Shown one piece after another: positions 20,501 through 25,787 of a stretch of 25,787 bases of DNA. The position numbers and the translations under genes were made by a program. This DNA is from Apostichopus parvimensis (Eukaryota > Echinodermata > Holothuroidea > Aspidochirotida > Stichopodidae): contig KN884914.1 in assembly GCA_000934455.1 (NCBI GenBank), forward strand, positions 24,606-50,392, in the 5' to 3' direction. The first letter of the stretch is position 1. Each line of letters starts with the position of its first letter. The notes beneath the pieces were generated by a model that was given only the letters and a program-made list of their open reading frames with translations, was not told the origin of the DNA and did no database searches.

Positions 20501-23449
20501 GTTTTTCATAGCAGAAGACGTTAAACCCATCTCTCGAGATATGAAATAGAGCGGTAGAAAATGATTTTGCAATTGTGAGATCCAGTAGCCTGCTCGTGTA
20601 GTTAGAATACAGTCCATATGTTCAGTGGCTTGTAGTTTTCTTATAAAATGAATTTTATGTCTGATAGAAGTTATGCTTCTAAATGAATGGCTAGTTTGCA
20701 TCTCGTACGACTTCTTCTTCGATCAGACTTACGGTTTCTAAATCTGACTCCATCAGAACAACTTAATTGTTATCTGCTTCGAAAAGATCTTTATATCGCC
20801 AAAAGGCTAGTCTTTTCTCACACACTAATGAATACTGATATGTGTAGTCAAAATCTATCTGAAATTGGTGCCTTATCTTCATTACATCTTGGAAAGTGCA
20901 GTTGATTTTATTGAATAATAGTTCTGTCTTTGTGATAATGTTAACCTTTTCAGATCCTCACTTAATATTTTCAAATGCTTGATTTCAAATTGCCATTTAA
21001 CATGCGTTTTTCCTATTTACAGACAACAAGGGGACTTCGGGTTCATCGACAGTTGCTGTGATTACAACCATAATTGTAGTACTTCTAATTCTGGTCGTTT
21101 TGGTCGTCTGTCTGAAAGGTACCATTGCAATATAGCAATATTCTTGTATTATATATTTGTATTCATTGCATCTACATTATCCTTATTAACTAACAGAAAA
21201 GTATAGTAACTATTTGTTTTATCTAAATTTATATATTTTTTATTTTGATGATAATAGTAACCGTTGCATTGATGATGGCGTTTGTGTGTATGTGCGCGTT
21301 TGTGATGCCCAGCTTGTAAACATGATATCTCAAGAAGGGTAGTTCGAACCAATATCATATGTAATGTGTAGACTTACCACATTGAGTACAAGAAGCCTAT
21401 TGTTTTTGGTGAAGATCAAGGGTCATTTGGGATCATGAGGAGTCAAATTGTAAAAACCTGGTAAACACAATATTTCAAGAAAGAAAGGTCGGTATAAATT
21501 CACCTTGAGTACAAGAATCCTATTGTTTTTGGTGGGGGTCAAAAGTCATTTGTGGTCACCAGGGGTCAAATTGTGAACACCTTGTAAACACGATATCTCA
21601 AGATGGGAAGCATGGGCAGACCTCATATTTGATGTGTAGAAGTACCGAATTTAGTCAAAGAAGCCTATTTTTTTTGGTGGAAGTCAAAGGTCATTTGGGG
21701 TCACTAAGGGTCAAATTGTGAAAACCTTGTATACACGATATCTCAAGAAGGAAAACATGAACAGACCTAATATTTAATGTGTAGAAGTACCTCATTGATT
21801 AAAAGAAGCTCATTGTTTTTGGTGGAAGTCGCAGGTCATTTGGGGTCATCAGAGGTCAAATTATGAAAACCTTGTAAACATGATATCTCAATATTAGAAG
21901 CTTGGGCAGATCTCATACTTGGTATGAAGGTGTATAACATTGAGTAAAAGAAGCCCATTGATTTTGGTGGAGGTCAAGGTTCACTTGGGACAACAGGTCA
22001 AATCGTGAAAGCTTTGTAAACATGATCTTGCAAGAAGGGAACCTTGGACAGATCTCATATTAGGTGTGTGGATGTACCATGTCAATTTAAGGAGCCTATT
22101 ATTGTTTTTGGTGGAGGTCTAAGGTCATATGAAGTCGACAAACGCCAAGCATTTACTTCACTCTCCTCTAACCTGTCTCTCTACACTAACACACCTTTCT
22201 AAACATAATATCATGAGGGAAGCTTGGACAGATCGCATATTTGTTATGTAATTGTACCACATTGAGAACATTGGGCGGAGGTCAGTGTTGGTTTTAGTTC
22301 ACCAGGTGTCAAATTGTGAGACCCATGTTTTACACAAAATTTCAACAAGGACTGATGTCATATTTAGTATCTTGATGTATCTATCACATTTAGTACAAGA
22401 TGCCTGTTGTTGAGGTGAATGGTCATTTCAGGACAGCCTGTGTCATTGTGAATTTTTCTTTTTTCTCATCACACTGCTTTTCACTGTATGACTAAGATGA
22501 AGTATGTTGTACACCCTCACTTTTCATTACGTCAGATTCATGAAAACAACTGTTGATGTTACATCATCAAGACCACAATGCATCTTTGCATTCTGGTTAA
22601 TTAACCTTACATAAATTATTCCTGCAGTGTTAAACTACCGAAGGAGTCGAAGAAAAATTGTGGAAGAGGAAGAGGTAAGACCGTTATATCTGTCACCCAC
22701 AAAAAGTAATCAAGTGGCAATGCGACACATTCGCCTAGCGGCTATCCAAAAATAATATGCAAAAAAAAAAAAAGGATACTCCAACCAACTAATGATACAG
22801 AACAAGTTTTATAAATTCAACTTCTTAAGTGAACATATATTTACTGAGGAGGAACTTTCTCCTTAAAAGAACAAAAATAAATACATAAGGATTACAAAGT
22901 TCTGTAATATTGCTTAAGGGCACATATGACCTCGAACACTTAGATATAACTATTGCTTTGGCGCAATCTTTACCCGATGATGACATATACTAAATATAGG
23001 TTAACTACTGAAAAGTTTAAGACTTTCCAAAGTTTTGATACCCCTGGATCTCTTTCAATTGCAAGAGAGCAAACTGGTACGTGTTAATTCAGTCTTAATA
23101 TATAATTACCAGATATTCATTTCTCTACAATATAATGGCATTACATCTTCTAGTCTGAAGAGCTTTCCCCCCTTTATATCACGGAATTCTACTTTAACAT
23201 TTATCTTTTAAAAATATGAATTCTGAATTGTCACTATGATGAATATTGCCTAAATGATGTTGACAATACTTGTTGACATGCGGTCGTTGACGTTAGGTTG
23301 TGGTAGGTATTACAGACAAAGAAGGTCTGAAAACTATCCTCAAACAGAGCTTCGGGTCTTCAACTCAATGTGAGGAGAGTGGCACTGTATCGGAACAAAA
23401 TACACAATCAAATTCGCTGATAATACTTTGTCCAAATACAATATACTAA
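17530..23449 (+). CDS. Type I membrane protein with four Ig-like domains, seven coding exons
   Basis: Joining 17530-17584, 17835-18158, 18789-19436, 20065-20412, 21023-21118, 22628-22674 and 23297-23449 gives 556 residues in frame. Every internal exon from 2 to 5 is bounded by phase-1 introns, the usual arrangement for Ig genes, and donors are GTAAGT/GTAAGA/GTGAGT/GTAGGT/GTACCA/GTAAGA. The product has a signal peptide (1-18), Ig-like domains at about 20-126, 128-235, 236-342 and 343-458, a hydrophobic helix at about 468-488, basic stop-transfer residues (NYRRSRRK) and a short acidic-to-polar tail. There are several N-glycosylation sequons. No ITIM, ITAM or kinase domain is visible. It is likely a cell-surface recognition or adhesion protein, and the ligand is unknown. 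The last exon is less certain than the others. Confidence 0.8.
17835..18158 (+). CDS. Ig gene exon 2: first Ig-like domain
   Basis: The exon follows acceptor CTGTGTCCAG and ends at GTAAGA. Its 108 codons are open in phase 1-1. The domain has C27, C43 (IIQCSF) and W54 (VQWYN), then LFVRNVTVEHEGLFIVTH. The last phrase aligns with the usual DxGxYxC of strand F but lacks the cysteine. C27 may pair with C43 or elsewhere. V-set-like by length and by GEGC...QCSF...QWYN, but atypical. Confidence 0.8.
18159..18788. other. intron 2 of the Ig gene
   Basis: 630 bp, GTAAGA to TTCAACAG, phase 1. A 67-codon frame at 18283-18486 has no Ig hallmarks and is not accepted. Nothing else was recognised. Confidence 0.7.
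18789..19436 (+). CDS. Ig gene exon 3: second and third Ig-like domains
   Basis: The 216 codons encode two Ig domains without an intron between them. The first has C158 (LELSCSV), W171 (VIWNQ) and C215 (SVLVCSV), plus an extra pair C139 and C146. The second has C259 (MILPCND), W269 (LVWKR) and C324 (GIYTCVAS). The exon starts after ACATTCAACAG and ends at GTGAGT, both phase 1. The 265-codon open frame around it (18725-19522) runs into intron at both ends. Confidence 0.88.
19437..20064. other. intron 3 of the Ig gene
   Basis: 628 bp, GTGAGT to a long pyrimidine tract ending CTTGAATAG, phase 1. No feature was recognised inside. Confidence 0.75.
20065..20412 (+). CDS. Ig gene exon 4: fourth Ig-like domain
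   Basis: 116 codons, phase 1-1. The domain has C373 (NVTCSVRG), W386 (LQWRT) and C433 (ITLECFI), plus an extra pair C355 and C361. The pattern C-x5/6-C-x11-C-S-V-x2-[VI]-R-P...W is shared with the second domain in exon 3, so these two domains are paralogous duplicates. Confidence 0.85.
20413..21022. other. intron 4 of the Ig gene
   Basis: 610 bp, GTAGGT to TCCTATTTACAG, phase 1. A 72-codon frame at 20687-20905 shows no Ig pattern and lacks splice sites in register. Confidence 0.7.
21023..21118 (+). CDS. Ig gene exon 5: transmembrane helix
   Basis: 32 codons encode a Gly/Ser-rich stalk (DNKGTSGSS) and then TVAVITTIIVVLLILVVLVV, a clear single transmembrane segment, ending CLK. Phase 1 at both ends. 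The donor GTACCA is weaker than the others. Confidence 0.85.
21119..22627. other. intron 5 of the Ig gene
   Basis: About 1.5 kb, GTACCA to TTATTCCTGCAG. Most of it is a GGTCA-rich tandem repeat (see the repeat entry). Confidence 0.7.
21309..22440. repeat. ~145-bp tandem repeat in intron 5, AGGTCA-rich
   Basis: The unit reads TTGTAAACACGATATCTCAA, then GAAGG...CAGA, CTCATATTTGATGTGTAGAA, GTACCACATTGAGTAC, AAGAAGCCTATTGTTTTTGG, TGGAGGTCAAAGGTCATTTG and GGGTCACCAGGGGTCAAATT. Anchor phrases recur near 21395, 21518, 21664, 21808, 21953 and 22093, a period of about 125-146 bp with decay at the end. It shares the order ACGATA-CTCAA-AAGG, GATTTTGGTG and AGGTCA with the dispersed element at 10953, so the two are probably related. 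Confidence 0.75.
22628..22674 (+). CDS. Ig gene exon 6: juxtamembrane cytoplasmic segment
   Basis: 47 bases after a strong CTGCAG acceptor encode VLNYRRSRRKIVEEEE. The basic cluster fits a stop-transfer signal, and an acidic run follows. The exon ends in phase 0 at GTAAGA. Confidence 0.75.
22675..23296. other. intron 6 of the Ig gene
   Basis: 622 bp, GTAAGA to GACGTTAG, phase 0. No internal feature was recognised. The acceptor has a poor pyrimidine tract. Confidence 0.5.
23297..23449 (+). CDS. Ig gene exon 7: candidate terminal exon, cytoplasmic tail
   Basis: Phase 0 from exon 6 gives 50 open codons, from VVVGITDKEGLKTILKQSFG to LCPNTIY and TAA at 23447-23449. The sequence has coding-like composition. 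An AATAAA at 23462-23467 follows within 20 bases of the stop. Weaknesses are the poor polypyrimidine tract before TTAG and an alternative exon with a much stronger acceptor at 25758. This exon may give a short isoform. Confidence 0.5.
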   Translation, partial: VVVGITDKEGLKTILKQSFGSSTQCEESGTVSEQNTQSNSLIILCPNTIY

Positions 23450-23461
23450 ATATGTTGCATA

Positions 23462-23467
23462 AATAAA
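23462..23467 (+). terminator. poly(A) signal after exon 7
   Basis: AATAAA lies 13 bases after the candidate stop codon. Confidence 0.45.
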
Positions 23468-23489
23468 AATTTGTAACAATAACACATAT

Positions 23490-25757
23490 GAATCTTGAAC
23501 AAAGTTTAGTTTGTTCCAATACAAAGACAAAAAATGGTTAAACTCAAACATATATACATTCCTACTCCAAAGCTACGGTGAGCACATCATAACTTTCCTT
23601 TATGCACACTAACCTCATGTTCACTACACCAAACATATAATCACTCTCTGCCAAAATTAGCTTGAATTAATTTGCAGTGCTATAAAAGTCACCATCACTA
23701 TTACAATCATAGCAAACATCCACTTTCTTAAGGAAAGTCAATTAAGGCGTGACTTTCATTTTATCCGACATAATGAAAAATTACTACACAAAATTAAACT
23801 GACTTTTGTGTACCTCCAAAAGTATACTAACTTGAAAGGGGTTGCATCCCCAATATTACTTATACAAAACAGATTAATATAACAAGTTTCTACTTACAAT
23901 GGTGCCAGTTCTTAAACTGTCAGACGAGCTCTGCAATACAGCTATATTTTATCCGGTCAGGTGATGTGCTTCCATTCCAACTCTGCCGACAAGCTGCCCT
24001 ATCCAGAACACTAAATATTGTGTGATACTGGAATCTCCAGGGAAAAATTGTGTTTCAAGCTTTCACAGTTAAATGCCAGACATTAATTAAAGTATGCCAG
24101 CCCAGGCTTCAATACAGGTATCCTATAGGATCCTGTGCCCCATGATATGAAAAATCACAATACTTTAGCTCCGTCTTTTTTCAGCTAAGAGACATGGCAT
24201 GACTCAATCCGATGGTGGTATTTTGGAGAGTGAATAAAAATCTTATCCAACACTCACTTCACTGGCTGGATGTGATGTCACGCATAATTACTAGTGTAAC
24301 AATTAGCATAACCGGGCAATACAATACATTGTCATCTTGACTATGTCCTGCCCTGGTAGGTTTCTTTTGTGTGCACTAGCTATGCTATGCTACCCTGTAC
24401 CTTTGTAGTGAATAGAGGGATGAGGGTTTATGTAAATCGTTCTACATCCCTGGATACTATTTTCCATCAACAACAACCAGGGTTGACTAAAATTACAAGT
24501 TACTTGACAACCTTTCTAAAATAAACAGCTGACAGATTGACTTCTTCTGTCATAAAAATTCAAATTAACTAAATTATACTATTCTAATGTGACAATATCT
24601 GAAATTATAAGACAATCAAGAGAAACAAAATATATAAAGCTGTTAAACATACTGTAACGCTAATTCAGTCTAAGATTCCGGGGGCGGTTAAACATTCCCT
24701 ACTGAGGACTGGTGGTGGTATGGAAACAAATGCGGCTTGGATGGTTGTGTGTTAGTAGCGACGAGCCTTGAATCTCGTTATAACATGCAAAGAATATAAC
24801 ACATAGATAAACTAGTAAAGAACCGCGCGCTGAGATTTCGTAATCTATTACTATAATCAGTCACGGTACAGAACATACAGAAAATAGTTACAAACGTGTC
24901 ACTTGTCTGATGATCACCACACAGGTGGGAAGCTCAGAGATTAAACACGATTAAACAAAATATACTATATTAACTTGCACTACCTCTATTTATTGAGCAC
25001 TTTTGCAGCAGTAAGTGACCAACTGAATCAATCAATACACATAATATGTTGCAACAAAAATGTAACATTATACTCATTTGAAATAACATTCCTACCAGTG
25101 GATGGTTTCATGTTGTAATAGATATAAGTAATACACGCAACTGCCATGGATCCTTTCCCTACCAGTTTTGTGTTGAGAATAACATGTACATTACGATCTT
25201 CCCTGCCTTAAATCAAATTACACCCCAGTCCCCCTGTTTTTGGCCAAAACCAGGGAAGATTGAATATCTACCTGAGTTGGTAATACTAGCCATACTGAAC
25301 ACTCCTCTGCACAAATTCACGATTAAACACACAATGTATTACATTATTTCTGTGGTCAAGCCAAACTTGCACACAGGAAAGTAGTGCTGGCCATTAGAGC
25401 ACTTGTGTTTACAATCATACAGGTGACTGGTCAAGTAAATAGGTGTGCTCAAGGACGAATCCTAATGGCAGTATTTAGGGGTAGTTTATGCTATCAAGTA
25501 ACAAATTATTAATGCTTGAGTGAATTTGATGAGGACAGTTTTTCTATAGGCAAGCTTGACTGTTATGTAGACTCTGAGTACCTTTATATCAGAATAAGGT
25601 ACAACATAGGTTACTTAGATACATCAAACATTATGTTAACTTGTATCCTATTAATAGAAAATGTTAATTACATAATCAAATTATTTGCAATAGTGACTCC
25701 AAATCGATAGTCTATTGATGATATGTTTCAAAGTATTATACCCTCTCTCTTGTTTAG
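23490..25757. other. noncoding DNA, or a long intron of the Ig gene
   Basis: No supported gene was found. Short frames at 25184-25384 and 25516-25710 lack hallmarks. There is a near-perfect 24-bp palindrome at 25232-25255 (centre TTTTGGCCAAAA), flanked by the 10-bp inverted repeat ATCTTCCCTG (25196) and CAGGGAAGAT (25251). Confidence 0.5.
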
Positions 25758-25787
25758 ATGTTGCCCATGACTGAGACTCACCGGACA
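25758..25787 (+). CDS. candidate further exon of the Ig gene, cut by the window end
   Basis: CCCTCTCTCTTGTTTAG (ending 25757) is an excellent 3' splice site. The sequence after it is open in phase 0, the phase left by exon 6, and reads MLPMTETHRT to the edge of the window. It would extend the cytoplasmic tail beyond EEEE as an alternative to exon 7. Only 30 bases are visible. Confidence 0.4.
   Translation, partial: MLPMTETHRT

Noticed and set aside
20687-20905. Extra exon in intron 4
   Set aside because: No Ig cysteine/tryptophan pattern and no splice sites that keep phase 1.
23307-23320. Alternative acceptor TATTACAG for exon 7
   Set aside because: Using it in phase 0 gives a stop within four codons, whereas 23297 stays open for 50 codons.

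Overview
This is eukaryotic, AT-rich animal DNA. GT-AG introns, immunoglobulin-domain exons, a BEL/Pao LTR retrotransposon and long arrays of tandem and dispersed repeats fill it. The repeat families and the style of the Ig gene suggest a marine deuterostome, most likely an echinoderm such as a sea cucumber. That assignment is inference from memory, not a database match. No bacterial operon, CRISPR, rRNA or tRNA gene was seen.

Layout. (1) 1-7496: a complete-looking BEL/Pao retrotransposon. It has a 1238-bp 5' LTR, a single uninterrupted 1947-codon gag-protease-RT-RNase H-integrase frame (1256-7099) and a 328-bp 3' LTR. The LTRs differ in length because the 5' LTR carries two segments (185-777 and 842-1157) that begin with GT, end with pyrimidine-tract-AG and are exactly absent from the 3' LTR. 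The 3' LTR therefore looks like a spliced copy of the 5' LTR. This is the most remarkable object in the window. (2) 7497-10380: noncoding, with an in-frame 18/21-bp minisatellite and a ~178-bp direct tandem duplication. (3) 10381-10940: a 12-bp minisatellite. (4) 10953-14720: two copies of a dispersed repeat rich in AGGTCA half-sites at fixed spacings (DR4 and DR5). The first copy is bounded by 13-bp terminal inverted repeats. (5) 14735-16690: a ~74-bp satellite with a trimer higher-order period, split by a ~375-bp insertion. (6) 17506-23449 (perhaps continuing to 25787): a plus-strand gene for a type I membrane protein with a signal peptide, four Ig-like domains, one transmembrane helix and a short tail, read from seven coding exons. 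Intron 5 of this gene holds ~145-bp tandem repeats related to the GGTCA family. (7) 23490-25757: noncoding, ending in a strong splice acceptor and a possible further exon.

The two coding systems are independent. The retrotransposon carries its own replication machinery. The Ig gene is a host cell-surface receptor or adhesion-type gene whose role cannot be fixed from sequence alone. The ATG of the Ig gene lies 24 bases inside an exon that starts at a strong 3' splice site, so a noncoding first exon and the promoter probably lie further upstream in the repeat-rich DNA.
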